DNA from: Gemmatimonadaceae bacterium
GTDB lineage: Bacteria > Gemmatimonadota > Gemmatimonadetes > Gemmatimonadales > Gemmatimonadaceae
Assembly: GCA_011525845.1 (NCBI GenBank)
Contig: WYBP01000014.1
Span: 283,328 to 347,327, forward strand
Direction of reading: 5' to 3'
DNA: 64,000 bases
Shown: in pieces, positions 1-9,887 of the stretch
Numbering within the stretch: the first letter of the stretch is position 1
Layout: each line of letters begins with the position of its first letter
The notes under the pieces: model-generated
The model's database searches: none
What the model was told of the DNA's origin: nothing
What the model saw: the letters and a program-made list of their open reading frames with translations, nothing else
Translations under genes and position numbers: made by a program

Positions 1-83
1 CGTCGAGCGCGTCGTTCGACGGCGTGCCGTACCCGAAGCTCCTCGAGCGCATCATCCGGCTGGGGCTCCGCCAGCACGAGTAG
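1..83 (+). CDS. 3' end of an unidentified gene (partial)
   Basis: An open frame enters from the left edge and ends at the TAG at 81-83. The 26 visible codons end in a basic amphipathic helix (tail ERIIRLGLRQHE), which looks like a genuine protein C-terminus. Too little is present to name the family. It points the same way as the beta-barrel-like gene that follows after about 110 bp. Confidence 0.4.
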   Translation, partial: SSASFDGVPYPKLLERIIRLGLRQHE

Positions 84-192
84 CGCTGCAGCGCGCGCAC
101 GAGCGTGCGTGCGAACGTTCTCGCGCGCCGCTGCGTAGCCCATGGACCGGCCGGCGCACGCGCGTCGGCGCGATTCCCCCGACACCGATCCC

Positions 193-1509
193 ATGGAGAA
201 CCACCGAGCGCGGCCCGCACTCGCAGCATCCGTAGTGTCCCTGCTCGCCACCCTGTGCGCCCTGGCCCTCGGGAGCGCGATCCACGCAACTGGCGCCGCC
301 GCGCAGGGCCCGCCGCCGCCGCCACCCCTCCGCGTCTTCCTCGACTGCCCGAGCGGCGGCTGCGACCGCGATTTCCTCATCACCGACCTCCCCTTCGCGC
401 TCTGGACGCAGGACCGGCTCGACGCCGACGTGCACCTCCTCGTCACGCGCATCGGCACCCCGGCCGGGGGGAGTGAGTTCACGATGGGCTTCATCGGGCA
501 GCGACGCTTCGCGGGCCGCGTGGACACGCTCGTCACCTTCGTGCCCCCCAACACCTCCGACGACACGCGCCGGCGCGAGATCGCCCGAGTCGCCAAGATC
601 GGGCTCCTCCGCTACGCGGCGCGCCTCCCGGGGCAGGAGCGCTTCAGCGTCGTCTACGCGGCCCCGCTCACATCCGCGCCGGCCAGCGGTGCCGCCGGCG
701 CCGACGATCCCTGGAACCTCTGGGTCTACCGCGCGCGTGTGAACGCCAACGGCAGCGCCGAGAGCCGCGAGAGCGACTACGAACTCGGGGCCTCCCTCAG
801 CGCCTCGCGCACCGCGGAGGTGTGGAAGCTCGACTTCTCCGTCGAGAACGAGTACCGCGCCAACCGATACGAGCTCTCCGACTCCACGGAGCGCCGCTTC
901 ATCCGGCGGAGCTTCGACGCGAGCTTCCGCGCGGTGCGCAGCCTCAGCCGGCACTGGTCGGTGGGCACGCGGGTGGCGAGCGAGCAGTCGGACTTCCGGA
1001 ACCTCGACGCGAGCGCGGAGCTCGACCTCTCCGCCGAGTACAACTACTTCCCGTGGGCCGAGGCGACGAGCCGGCAGTTGATCGCACTCGTCGCGGTGGG
1101 CGCGCGATACAACGACTACGCGGAGGTCACGATCCGCGACCTCACCACGGAGCTCCGGCCGATCGCGCGCGCGATCATCGCGGGGGAGTCGCGGCAGGCC
1201 TGGGGCACGGTGGACGCGTCACTCCGCTACGCGCGCTACCTCCACGACTCGGAGACCTACAGCATCAGCTTCAACGGGCGCACGAGCCTCCGGCTCTCCC
1301 GCGGGCTCTCCCTCGACCTCCGCGGCGAGGCGGCGAAGGTGAACGACCAGCTCTACCTCCCGCGCGGCGATGCCACGGACGAGGAGGTGCTCACGCGACA
1401 GCGCTCCCTCGCCACGGCCTTCCGGCTCAATGGCTCGATCGGACTCAGCTTCACCTTCGGCTCGATCTTCAACTCGATCGTGAACCCGCGGCTGGATGAG
1501 CTGCGCTGA
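193..1509 (+). CDS. Secreted, probably outer-membrane beta-barrel-like protein
   Basis: A 438-residue protein of unrecognised family. The ATG at 193 is preferred to the ATG at 142 because it places a basic N-terminus directly before a hydrophobic stretch ending near an Ala-Gln-Gly cleavage site, a plausible Sec signal. A segment with conserved-looking cysteines and a DxxF pattern follows (about residues 40-170). From about residue 195 the sequence alternates polar and aromatic residues in strand-like repeats, ending in strands such as IGLSFTFGS, as in outer-membrane barrels. The barrel reading is inference; function and ligand are unknown. It stands alone, with a convergent glyoxalase-like gene downstream. 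Confidence 0.65.
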   Translation: MENHRARPALAASVVSLLATLCALALGSAIHATGAAAQGPPPPPPLRVFLDCPSGGCDRDFLITDLPFALWTQDRLDADVHLLVTRIGTPAGGSEFTMGFIGQRRFAGRVDTLVTFVPPNTSDDTRRREIARVAKIGLLRYAARLPGQERFSVVYAAPLTSAPASGAAGADDPWNLWVYRARVNANGSAESRESDYELGASLSASRTAEVWKLDFSVENEYRANRYELSDSTERRFIRRSFDASFRAVRSLSRHWSVGTRVASEQSDFRNLDASAELDLSAEYNYFPWAEATSRQLIALVAVGARYNDYAEVTIRDLTTELRPIARAIIAGESRQAWGTVDASLRYARYLHDSETYSISFNGRTSLRLSRGLSLDLRGEAAKVNDQLYLPRGDATDEEVLTRQRSLATAFRLNGSIGLSFTFGSIFNSIVNPRLDELR

Positions 1510-1521
1510 GGCGCGGCCGGT

Positions 1522-1911
1522 TCAGGTCTTGACCGGCATCGCGAAGACGACCGGGTTCCCGCCCGGCTCGCGCACCGCGATTTCGTCCATGCCGTAGAAG
1601 GTCTGCCGCCGGGGCACGAGCACCGGTGTCTTCCCGAGCGCCTTGATCACCGCTTCGAGGTCGGTCACCTCCAGGAAGAGCGTGGTGCCTCCCATCGGCG
1701 CCTTTGCGAGGCTCGGCATGTCGTCGTGCACGCTCGCGCGCGTCTGATACATCAGCTCGACGCCATCCTTCACCAGGATCACGAACCCGAGCCCATCGCC
1801 GTGCGGCACCTCGGCCACCTGCTCGAACCCCAGCGCCTTCCAGAACGGGAGGCAGGGCTCGATCGCCTCCACCATGAGGACGGGCGTGATCTTCTTCAGG
1901 GTGTAGGCCAT
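1522..1911 (-). CDS. Glyoxalase/bleomycin-resistance (VOC) family protein
   Basis: A 129-residue protein of one VOC-fold length. It opens with strands around ITPVLMVEAIEPCLPFW, and later has the ELMYQT and TTLFLEVTDLEAV segments typical of the beta-alpha-beta-beta-beta units, ending near REPGGNPVVFA. Members bind a metal and act as glyoxalases, dioxygenases or antibiotic-binding proteins; the substrate cannot be told from sequence. The ATG at 1911 was chosen because the fold begins right after it; upstream codons read non-homologous sequence through the intergenic gap. The start faces the VKOR gene about 55 bp away, so the two probably have divergent promoters. Confidence 0.8.
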   Translation of the reverse strand: MAYTLKKITPVLMVEAIEPCLPFWKALGFEQVAEVPHGDGLGFVILVKDGVELMYQTRASVHDDMPSLAKAPMGGTTLFLEVTDLEAVIKALGKTPVLVPRRQTFYGMDEIAVREPGGNPVVFAMPVKT

Positions 1912-1966
1912 GGGCACTCCGGGGTACGGTTGGGTCGGGGACGGACGCGTTAACTTATCCCCCGAC

Positions 1967-2458
1967 ATGACGACCTCGCACCGTTCCGGCGTCCTCGGAC
2001 TCACCTGGCGACAGCTCATCGCGATCCTCGCGCTAGTGAACGCGTTCGTCGCCACCTACCTGCACCTCTGGAAGATCGGCAAGGCGGGCGCGCTCGCCTG
2101 CGGCGGGAGCGGCGGGTGCGCCGTGGTGCAGTTCTCGAGCTGGAGCTGGTTCCTCGGCGTGGACGTCGCACTCATCGGCGCGGTCGGCTACACGGCGATC
2201 GTGCTCGTGGCCGCGATCGGCGCGGCGGAGGCACGGGCGGACGCGCGGTGGCCCGCGCTGGCGCTCGCCGCGCTCGTCTACCCGGCGATCCTCTTCACGG
2301 TGCGGCTCAAGTACGCGGAGTTCTTCGTGCTGAAGACCTTCTGCCCCTGGTGCGCGATCTCCGCCGTCTCGATCACCCTGCTCGGCGTGATCGTCGCGCT
2401 CGAGCTCCGGCGCGTGCGCGGCCTCGCGCCGGCTACTTCAGCCGACCGTACTTCCTGA
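1967..2458 (+). CDS. Vitamin K epoxide reductase (VKOR) family protein
   Basis: A 163-residue integral membrane protein with about four hydrophobic helices. It carries the two cysteine pairs of the VKOR family: Cys45/Cys51 in a loop (CGGSGGC) and the CPWC redox centre at about 126-129. Bacterial VKORs reoxidise DsbA-like thiol oxidases by passing electrons to quinone, replacing DsbB. No DsbA partner is fused here or seen nearby. The ATG at 1967 is chosen because the first transmembrane helix starts about 15 residues later. The 3' end overlaps the convergent P1 peptidase gene by 26 bp. Confidence 0.88.
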   Translation: MTTSHRSGVLGLTWRQLIAILALVNAFVATYLHLWKIGKAGALACGGSGGCAVVQFSSWSWFLGVDVALIGAVGYTAIVLVAAIGAAEARADARWPALALAALVYPAILFTVRLKYAEFFVLKTFCPWCAISAVSITLLGVIVALELRRVRGLAPATSADRTS

Positions 2459-3692
2459 ACGTCTCCACCACGCGCGCCGCCGGGAGTCCGTAAACGCGGA
2501 AGTTGTCGGCGCCGGTCATCGTGTCGGCCGCGAGCATCGCGTTCACGATCGCCTCCTCGGTGGCCTGCACCGTCGCCAGGAAGAGCGAGGAGATGCGCGC
2601 GTTGGAGAGCATCGTGAGGCGCGTGCTGTCCCCGGCCATCGCCGTATTCGGGTTGGCGGTGGAGAAGGCGATGAAGATGTCCCCCGACCCGTTCGACGCG
2701 TAGCTCCCCACGCGCCCGAGGCCGAGTGAGACGCGCGTGGCGATCCGCTTGAGTTGGTGCGGGAGGAGGGGCGCGTCGGTCGCCACCACCGCGATGATCG
2801 AGCCGAGCTCGCGCTCCGGTGCCGTGTCGTCCCGCACGGCACCTTCGCGGCAGAGCGGCGGGGCGCGCTCGCCGTCGCGCGTGGGTGGGAGCACGCTGGC
2901 CGCAGTGCAGGCGGCGAGGTCGGTGATCTCCTCCCCCACGGGCACGCCGGCGATCTTCAGGTGGCGCTGCAGTCCGAAGTTGCACTGCACCAGCACGCCG
3001 ATGGTGTACCCGCCGAGTTCCGCGGGCAGCTTGCGCGACGCGGTGCCGATCCCGCCCTTGAAGCCCAGGCAGACCATCCCCGTCCCACCGCCGACCGCAC
3101 CCTCCACGACGCGGCCGCCGCGCGCACCGTCGAGCGCCTCCTTCACATGCTCGGTCTTCACGTGGAAGCCGTTGATGTCGTTCAGCGACCCGTCCCAGGT
3201 CTCGGCCGCCACCGGGAGCCCCCAGGGCTGGAGTCCCGGCATCCCCACCTGCCACTGGAGGATCCCGTCGCGCACCACGCCCACGCTGTTGGTGTTGGTG
3301 ATGCCGATCGGGCCTTCGAGGATGCCCCCCTCCTCGAGCCAGGTGGTGCCGGTCATCTCGCCGTTGCCGTTGAGCGAGAACCAGGCGCCGAACACCGGGT
3401 CGTTGCTGCGCCGGCCGCGAGGGTGGACGATCGTGACGCCGGTGCGCACCGGTCCCGTGCCCACCACCAGCGGCCCCGCCGCCCCGCGGATGATCGTGCT
3501 GTGCCCCACCTCGACGCCGGCGACGTCGGTGATGGCGTTCAGCGCGCCCGGCGTGCCGCCGATCAGGGGCGTGAGGCCGAGGTCACCGGCGCGCGGGCGC
3601 TGGGCCTGCGTCGACTGCGCCGCCTGCTGGGCTTCCGCTTCGCCGGCGGGGAGCGTGAGCAGTGCGAGGGTGGCGAGGGCGACGAGGCGCAT
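2433..3692 (-). CDS. P1 family peptidase (DmpA/L-aminopeptidase-D-esterase type), secreted
   Basis: A 419-residue protein with a signal peptide (hydrophobic core, then AEAQQ). The body matches the DmpA/P1 family: it opens with the AITDVAGVEVGHST pattern, has a GPIGITNTNSVG segment, and near residue 335 an NGSGDIFIAFS stretch where the family places the region around its autoproteolytic nucleophile. P1 enzymes are Ntn-fold aminopeptidases that self-cleave and act on short, including D-amino-acid or beta-amino-acid, peptides. The next gene upstream encodes a beta-alanine-type aminotransferase in the same direction 20 bp away, so the pair may jointly catabolise beta-amino-acid peptides; this is inference. 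Confidence 0.88.
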   Translation of the reverse strand: MRLVALATLALLTLPAGEAEAQQAAQSTQAQRPRAGDLGLTPLIGGTPGALNAITDVAGVEVGHSTIIRGAAGPLVVGTGPVRTGVTIVHPRGRRSNDPVFGAWFSLNGNGEMTGTTWLEEGGILEGPIGITNTNSVGVVRDGILQWQVGMPGLQPWGLPVAAETWDGSLNDINGFHVKTEHVKEALDGARGGRVVEGAVGGGTGMVCLGFKGGIGTASRKLPAELGGYTIGVLVQCNFGLQRHLKIAGVPVGEEITDLAACTAASVLPPTRDGERAPPLCREGAVRDDTAPERELGSIIAVVATDAPLLPHQLKRIATRVSLGLGRVGSYASNGSGDIFIAFSTANPNTAMAGDSTRLTMLSNARISSLFLATVQATEEAIVNAMLAADTMTGADNFRVYGLPAARVVETFRKYGRLK

Positions 3693-3712
3693 TGATTAGT
3701 CTCCGGAAGGTA

Positions 3713-5043
<1,331 letters not shown>

Positions 5044-5047
<4 letters not shown>

Positions 5048-5226
5048 CGTCGCGGATTCGGGGTCGGGTCGGGCGGCTGGAACGCCAGCATCCTCGTGAC
5101 CGTGAGGGCGAGCGTCCGCTCGCCGAGCGCGCCGGACTCGTGCGTCCGTCGGCCGGCGAACACGAGGAAGATGTCGCCCGGCGGCGCGTATCGGAAGTTG
5201 AAGCACGCCTCGGTCGTCGTGACGAA
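5044..5226 (-). pseudogene. C-terminal remnant of a probable DUF5916-type outer-membrane protein
   Basis: Sixty codons ending at TGA 5046-5044 read like a natural barrel C-terminus (FNFRYAPPGDIFLVF, then LALTVTRMLAF). This resembles, from memory, the end of carbohydrate-binding-family-9/DUF5916 proteins. No ATG, GTG or TTG precedes the fragment; going upstream the frame runs through the tRNA-Phe terminator hairpin and meets a TAG at 5277-5275. The likely history is loss of the 5' part by a deletion or insertion ending at the tRNA gene. The family assignment is moderate; the lack of a start is directly visible. Confidence 0.5.
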
Positions 5227-5258
5227 CGAGGCGCCCGATCCGCGGACCGGGCGCCTCG
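5227..5258 (-). terminator. Hairpin terminator downstream of tRNA-Phe
   Basis: A perfect 11-bp stem (CGAGGCGCCCG with its complement) encloses a 10-nt loop. It lies 35 bp past the tRNA 3' end and is followed on the minus strand by TTCGTC, a weak T-tract. Confidence 0.6.
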
Positions 5259-5292
5259 TGTCACACTTCCATATCTATGTCGGACATCCCAG

Positions 5293-5365
<73 letters not shown>

Positions 5366-5374
5366 GAGCACCGA

Positions 5375-5403
5375 AACGTAGTCGGGGGCCGACCCGCTCT
5401 CAA
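5375..5403 (-). promoter_or_regulatory. Promoter of tRNA-Phe
   Basis: On the minus strand, TTGAGA and TACGTT are separated by exactly 17 bp, with the mature tRNA beginning 9 bp after the -10 box. The same TACGTT -10 hexamer occurs in the rpmH promoter of this window. Confidence 0.6.
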
Positions 5404-5438
5404 GTCGCGGGGTACTGTGGGGCGGCAGTCCGCGCCGC

Positions 5439-5470
5439 GGCATCCCGAGGCCCTCCAGTGGAGGGATGCC
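5439..5470. repeat. Nested inverted repeat in the tRNA-Phe/M16 divergent gap
   Basis: The arms GGCATCCC and GGGATGCC flank and slightly overlap a perfect 15-bp palindrome CCCTCCAGTGGAGGG (5451-5465). It lies about 115 bp upstream of the M16 start, in the 220-bp gap (5366-5585) where nothing else but the tRNA promoter is recognisable. It could be an operator or a structured leader; no T-tract follows on either strand. Confidence 0.35.
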
Positions 5471-5585
5471 GGGGAGACCAACCCACTCTCCCACGGCCCT
5501 GTCGAACTCCATACCTTGACCCTGTGCGGCGGGCGCCCGAAACGCCCGTCGCCACCCCCGTCCCATTCTCAGGACCCACCGCTCC

Positions 5586-7010
5586 ATGAGACCTCAGATC
5601 ACGCGGCGCACGACACCCGGCGCCATCGCCCGGGCACTCGCCCTGGCGTTCGCCCTGGCGTTCGCCTTGGCGTTCGCCCTGGAAGCACTCGCACCAACAC
5701 CGGCCGCCGCCCAGGGCACCCCCCTGCGCGTGCCGGTCGTGGTGGACACCCTCCCCAACGGCCTCACCCTGATCATCCACGAGGACCGGACCGTTCCCGC
5801 GGTGACCACGAACGTCTGGTATCACGTGGGCTCGGGCGACGAGAAGCCGGGCCGCACGGGGTTCGCGCACCTCTTCGAGCACCTGATGTTCATGGGCTCC
5901 AAGAACGCCCCCTACCCGCAGTTCGACCGGCTCCTCGAGGCTGCCGGCGCCAACAACAACGGCTCCACCACGGGTGACCGCACCAACTACTACGAGAGCG
6001 GCCCGGCGAACGCGCTCCCCCTCATGCTCTGGCTCGAGGCCGACCGACTCGGCTGGATGCTCGAGACCATGGATGCGCCGAAGGTCGACCTGCAGCGCGA
6101 CGTCGTGAAGAACGAGCGGCGCCAGAGCTACGAGAACCAGCCCTACGGACTCGTCACGGAGAACCTCCTGCCGGCGCTCTACCCGGCCGGCCATCCGTAC
6201 TCCTGGAGCACCATCGGCTCCATGGAGGATCTCTCCGCCGCGTCGCTCGACGACGTGAAGGAGTTCTTCCGCACCTACTACGCGCCCAACAACGCCACGA
6301 TCGTCGTCGCGGGCGCCGTGAACCCCGACTCGGTGCGCCAGCTCGTGCGCACGATGTTCGGCGAGATCCCGCGCGGGCCCGCGATCACGCGCCCCACGCC
6401 ATCGAAGTTCACGCTCCGCGACACCGTCATCGTGCTCGAGGATCGCGTGCAACTGCCGCGCCTCTACCTGGCTTGGCATGGCACCCGGGAGTTCGGCCCG
6501 GACGACGCCGCGCTCGACATCGCGTCCTACGTCCTCGCCGGCGCCCGCAACAGCCGGCTCACGCAGGCCCTCGTCTACGAGCGCGAGATCGCCACCGGTG
6601 CGACCGCGTTCAACTCCTCCAAGCGGCTCGACGGGGACTTCCAGATCATCGCCACCGCACGGCCCGGCTTCGGGCTCGACACCCTGAAGGCGGTGATCGA
6701 CGCCGAGCTGCGGCGGCTCGCCACCAGCGGACCGACGGCCCGCGAGATCGAGCAGGCCAAGAACGCGATCGAGGCCTCCTTCCTCAACCGCCTCGAGTTC
6801 GCGAGCGCCAAGGCCGACCAGCTGAACGCGTACTACTACGCCACCGGCACCGCGGACTACTTCCAGAAGGACCTCGACCGCTACCGCGCGGTGAGGGCGG
6901 CCGACGTGCAGCGCGTCGTGCGGCAGTACCTCCAGGCGGGGCGCGTCACACTGAGCGTGGTGCCCCAGGGCAAGCGAGAACTCGCGGCGACGCGGGGGGT
7001 GGTGCAATGA
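5586..7010 (+). CDS. M16 zinc metallopeptidase, catalytic subunit, secreted
   Basis: A 474-residue M16 peptidase with a signal peptide whose hydrophobic core is built from tandem ALAF repeats and ends in AAAQG. The inverted zinc motif HLFEH is at about residues 95-99, followed by the family N-terminal domain pattern (NNNGSTTGDRTNYYE, DVVKNERRQ), and a second, inactive M16 domain in the C-terminal half. In M16B enzymes two such chains form a clam-shell that degrades small peptides or folded fragments. The partner is the next gene, whose start overlaps this stop as ATGA, so translation is coupled and a heterodimer is likely. Confidence 0.92.
   Translation: MRPQITRRTTPGAIARALALAFALAFALAFALEALAPTPAAAQGTPLRVPVVVDTLPNGLTLIIHEDRTVPAVTTNVWYHVGSGDEKPGRTGFAHLFEHLMFMGSKNAPYPQFDRLLEAAGANNNGSTTGDRTNYYESGPANALPLMLWLEADRLGWMLETMDAPKVDLQRDVVKNERRQSYENQPYGLVTENLLPALYPAGHPYSWSTIGSMEDLSAASLDDVKEFFRTYYAPNNATIVVAGAVNPDSVRQLVRTMFGEIPRGPAITRPTPSKFTLRDTVIVLEDRVQLPRLYLAWHGTREFGPDDAALDIASYVLAGARNSRLTQALVYEREIATGATAFNSSKRLDGDFQIIATARPGFGLDTLKAVIDAELRRLATSGPTAREIEQAKNAIEASFLNRLEFASAKADQLNAYYYATGTADYFQKDLDRYRAVRAADVQRVVRQYLQAGRVTLSVVPQGKRELAATRGVVQ
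5643..5678 (+). repeat. 12-bp tandem repeat in a signal-peptide coding region (3 units)
   Basis: Three units of CTGGCGTTCGCC (the third starts with T) encode repeated LAFA in the hydrophobic core of the M16 signal peptide. A change of one unit would keep frame and lengthen or shorten the signal core by four residues. Confidence 0.8.
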
Positions 7011-8539
7011 TCGGGCGTCAGGAGTCCCCAGTCGGCGCGCACACGCGCGCTTCGTCCACGTCCGCGCCACGCCGGTCCGTCGGCCTCGTCGTGGCCCTCG
7101 CCGCCGGCCTCACCGCTGGGCTCACCACCGCACTCGTGCCGACCGCCGGCGCGCAACAAGCCGCATTCGACAGGACCCGGCCGCCGGCACTCGGCCCCGC
7201 GCCCGCGCTCACCGTGCCCACGGTCAAGAGTGGCCGGCTCGAGAATGGCGTTTCGCTCCGTGTCGTCGAGCACCGCGAGCTCCCGCTCGTGCAGGTCACG
7301 CTCCTCGTGGCTGGCGGCGGCCGGCTCGACGGCAACGATCGCGGGCTCGCGACCTTCGTCGCCAACATGCTCGACGAGGGCGCCGGCAAGCGCGACGCCA
7401 ATGCCCTGCAGGCGGAGCTCGCCTTCCTCGGCGCCTCGCTCTCCACGGGCGCCGGGTGGGACAACACCTCCGTCTCGCTCAAGGTCGCGCGCCGCAACCT
7501 CGAGGCGGCCCTCGACCTCATGGCCGACGTCGTGCTGCGCCCGACGTTCTCGGCCGCCGAGGTGCGCCGGCAGCGCGACCTGCGCCTCGCCGGACTGCTC
7601 CAGCAGAAGGACCAGCCGGGAGCGCTCGCCTCGCTCGCCTTCAACCAGCTCCTCTTCCCCGAGGGGCATCCCTACCACCACGCGCTCGGCGGCGACTCCA
7701 CCTCCACCGCGGCCATCGATTCGGCGGCGGTGCGCGACTTCCACCGCGGCAGCTTCCGCCCGGCGCGCGCGTCGTTCATCGTGGTCGGGGACCTGAGCGA
7801 GGCGGAGGCGCGCGCGCTCCTCGGCGCGCGCTTCGGGAAGTGGCGGGCCGAGGGGCCTGAGCGGACACCGCCCCCGGTGCTCGTGCAGCCCGCGCGCCCC
7901 ACGGGCGTGAAGGTCGTGCTCGTGGACAAGCCCGGCGCCGCACAGTCCGTGATCCAGATCGGCACGGTCGGCGTCGAGCGCACCAACGCCGACTACGCCG
8001 CCATCGAGGTGATGAACACGATCCTCGGCGGGTCGTTCTCCTCGCGGCTCAACACCAACCTGCGCGAGACCAAGGGCTACTCCTACGGCGCGGGCTCCGG
8101 CTTCTCCTGGCGCCCGCTCCCCGGCCCCTTCCTCGCCTCGTCGAGCGTGCGCACGAACGTGACGGACAGCTCGCTCGTCGAGTTCTTCTCCGAGCTGCGC
8201 GCCATCCGCACGGCGCCCGTGGATGCGGAGGAGCTCGATCGCGCCAAGGCCTACCTCATCCTCGGCGTGCCGGGCGACCTCGAGTCCACGTCGCAGATCG
8301 CCGGGCAGGTCGCCGGACTCGCGAACTTCAACCTCCCTCTCGACTGGCTCACCGAGTACGTGGACCGGGTGGGCAAGGTGACGGTGGAGGACGTGAAGCG
8401 CGTGGCCGAGCGGAACCTCCCGGCGGAGAACGCCCTCGTGGTGGTGGTCGGCGACCTCGCGCGCGTGCGCGCAGGCATCGAGGCACTGAACCTCGGCGAG
8501 GTCTCGGTGCGCGAGGTCGGGCAGATCGTGCGTGAGTAG
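7007..8539 (+). CDS. M16 peptidase-like protein, non-catalytic partner, secreted
   Basis: A 510-residue M16-fold protein. The start is the ATG at 7007, overlapping the upstream stop; a long N-terminus with a hydrophobic stretch (VGLVVALAAGLTAGLTTAL) ends near TAGAQQA, a signal peptide. The region aligned to the zinc motif reads RGLATFVANMLDEG, so the HxxEH residues are missing, while the C-terminal half keeps the R-Y-type active-site region (NLRETKGYSYGAGSGF) that completes the partner's site. It should be the R/Y-bearing subunit of a heterodimer with the preceding catalytic chain. Its 3' end overlaps the pheA start by 8 bp. Confidence 0.9.
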   Translation: MIGRQESPVGAHTRASSTSAPRRSVGLVVALAAGLTAGLTTALVPTAGAQQAAFDRTRPPALGPAPALTVPTVKSGRLENGVSLRVVEHRELPLVQVTLLVAGGGRLDGNDRGLATFVANMLDEGAGKRDANALQAELAFLGASLSTGAGWDNTSVSLKVARRNLEAALDLMADVVLRPTFSAAEVRRQRDLRLAGLLQQKDQPGALASLAFNQLLFPEGHPYHHALGGDSTSTAAIDSAAVRDFHRGSFRPARASFIVVGDLSEAEARALLGARFGKWRAEGPERTPPPVLVQPARPTGVKVVLVDKPGAAQSVIQIGTVGVERTNADYAAIEVMNTILGGSFSSRLNTNLRETKGYSYGAGSGFSWRPLPGPFLASSSVRTNVTDSSLVEFFSELRAIRTAPVDAEELDRAKAYLILGVPGDLESTSQIAGQVAGLANFNLPLDWLTEYVDRVGKVTVEDVKRVAERNLPAENALVVVVGDLARVRAGIEALNLGEVSVREVGQIVRE

Positions 8540-9437
8540 CGGGTCAGCGCCAGGCGGAACGTCGCTCCGCATCGCCTTCCAGGGCGAGGCGGGGTCGTTC
8601 AGCGACGAGGCGCTGCAGCAGCTCTGGGGCGGCGACGCCGTGCGCATCCCGCACCGCGACTTCGCCGATGTGACGGCGGCCGTGGCGGCCGGCATCGCGG
8701 ACCGCGGCATCCTGCCGATCGAGAACACGATCGTCGGCTCCATCGCCGCGAGCCACGACGCGATCAATGCCCTCCCCGGCCTCTTCGCGGTCGCCGAGAC
8801 GGTGGTGGACGTGCACCACTGCCTGCTGGCCGCGCCCGGCACGCGGTTCGAGACGCTCACCACCGTGCTCAGCCATCCGACGGCGCTCGCCCAGTGCGGA
8901 CGGTTCTTCGCCGAGCATCCGCAACTGGAGGTGCACTCGGTCTACGACACGGCCGGCGCCGCGATGGACGTGTCGAAGGTGGCGGACCCCACGATGGCCG
9001 CGGTCGCGAGCCGCCGCGCGGCGGCCCACTACGATCTCGCCATCGTGCGCGCCGACATCGAGGACCGCCCGGACAACCAGACGCGCTTCCTCGCGATCGC
9101 GCGCGCACCGGCCCCGCTCCCTGCAGGCACCCCCGCGCGCACGATGATCATCCTCACCGCGGTGGACCGTCCGGGCGCACTCCTCGAGGCGCTCGCGCCC
9201 CTCGCGCGCCATGGCGCGAACATCCGCCGCCTCGAGCCGCGCCCCACCGGCGAGCCCTGGAGCTACCGCTTCTTCGTGGAGTTCGACCACGAGGTGGGGG
9301 ACGCGGCGGCCGAGGCCGTCACGAGGGACATCGCGGCCGCGGCGGCGGAGACCCGGCTGCTCGGCACCTATCCGCGCTGGGGCGCGGGACGGCGCGGGTC
9401 GATCGGCTGGAAGTCGGGGGCCGGCCGCACGGTCTGA
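8532..9437 (+). CDS. pheA: Prephenate dehydratase with ACT domain
   Basis: A 301-residue monofunctional prephenate dehydratase, converting prephenate to phenylpyruvate in phenylalanine synthesis. It shows IAFQGEAGSFSDEA at the N-terminus, the GILPIENTIVGSI substrate loop, and the catalytic NQTRFLAIA motif near residue 185. The C-terminal ACT domain (from about 200) has an RLEPRPTGEPWSYRFFVEF segment equivalent to the ESRP phenylalanine-binding motif, so feedback inhibition by Phe is likely. The GTG at 8532 lies within the end of the M16 partner gene, which suggests readthrough coupling. Confidence 0.93.
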   Translation: MSSGSAPGGTSLRIAFQGEAGSFSDEALQQLWGGDAVRIPHRDFADVTAAVAAGIADRGILPIENTIVGSIAASHDAINALPGLFAVAETVVDVHHCLLAAPGTRFETLTTVLSHPTALAQCGRFFAEHPQLEVHSVYDTAGAAMDVSKVADPTMAAVASRRAAAHYDLAIVRADIEDRPDNQTRFLAIARAPAPLPAGTPARTMIILTAVDRPGALLEALAPLARHGANIRRLEPRPTGEPWSYRFFVEFDHEVGDAAAEAVTRDIAAAAAETRLLGTYPRWGAGRRGSIGWKSGAGRTV

Positions 9438-9467
9438 CCGTCCGCCTGGCCGTTGGCCTGACGCGCG

Positions 9468-9860
9468 CTACGGCTTGTGGTAGGTCGCCGTGATGACCGA
9501 CTTGAGCCCGCCGCGCACGTTGAAGTCCCCCACGACCTTGAGCGAGCGCGGCTTCACCTTGCCCGACAGGTCGTCCAGGATCCGGTTCACCACGCGCTCA
9601 TAGAAGATCCCGTCGTTCCGGAAGCTCCAGAGGTAGAGCTTGAGGCTCTTGAGCTCGATGCACTCGCGGTCCGGCACGTACGTGATGTTGATCGTCGCGA
9701 AGTCGGGTGCGCCCCCCTTCAACAGGGCGAGCTCCGCCGCGTCCGTCTCGATCCCGCCCAGCGGGCAGAGCGAGGTGAACTCCGGCGTCGTCATGAAGAT
9801 CTCGTACTCCCGGTCGGGATACGGATTCGGGAAGGTCTCGAGCAGTTCCGGTTGTGGCAT
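9468..9860 (-). CDS. queF: NADPH-dependent preQ0 reductase (QueF, short form)
   Basis: A 130-residue YkvM-type QueF that reduces 7-cyano-7-deazaguanine to preQ1 in queuosine synthesis. The nucleophilic Cys32 lies in EFTSLCPLGG, which forms the thioimide with the nitrile, and the ELKSLKLY motif of the T-fold is present. The C-terminus YHKP fits the family length. No queC, queD or queE is recognisable close by, although a cysteine-less radical-SAM-like gene lies two genes upstream in the same direction. Confidence 0.95.
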   Translation of the reverse strand: MPQPELLETFPNPYPDREYEIFMTTPEFTSLCPLGGIETDAAELALLKGGAPDFATINITYVPDRECIELKSLKLYLWSFRNDGIFYERVVNRILDDLSGKVKPRSLKVVGDFNVRGGLKSVITATYHKP

Positions 9861-9887
9861 GCGTCAGCGGTGCGGAGGCGGGAAGGG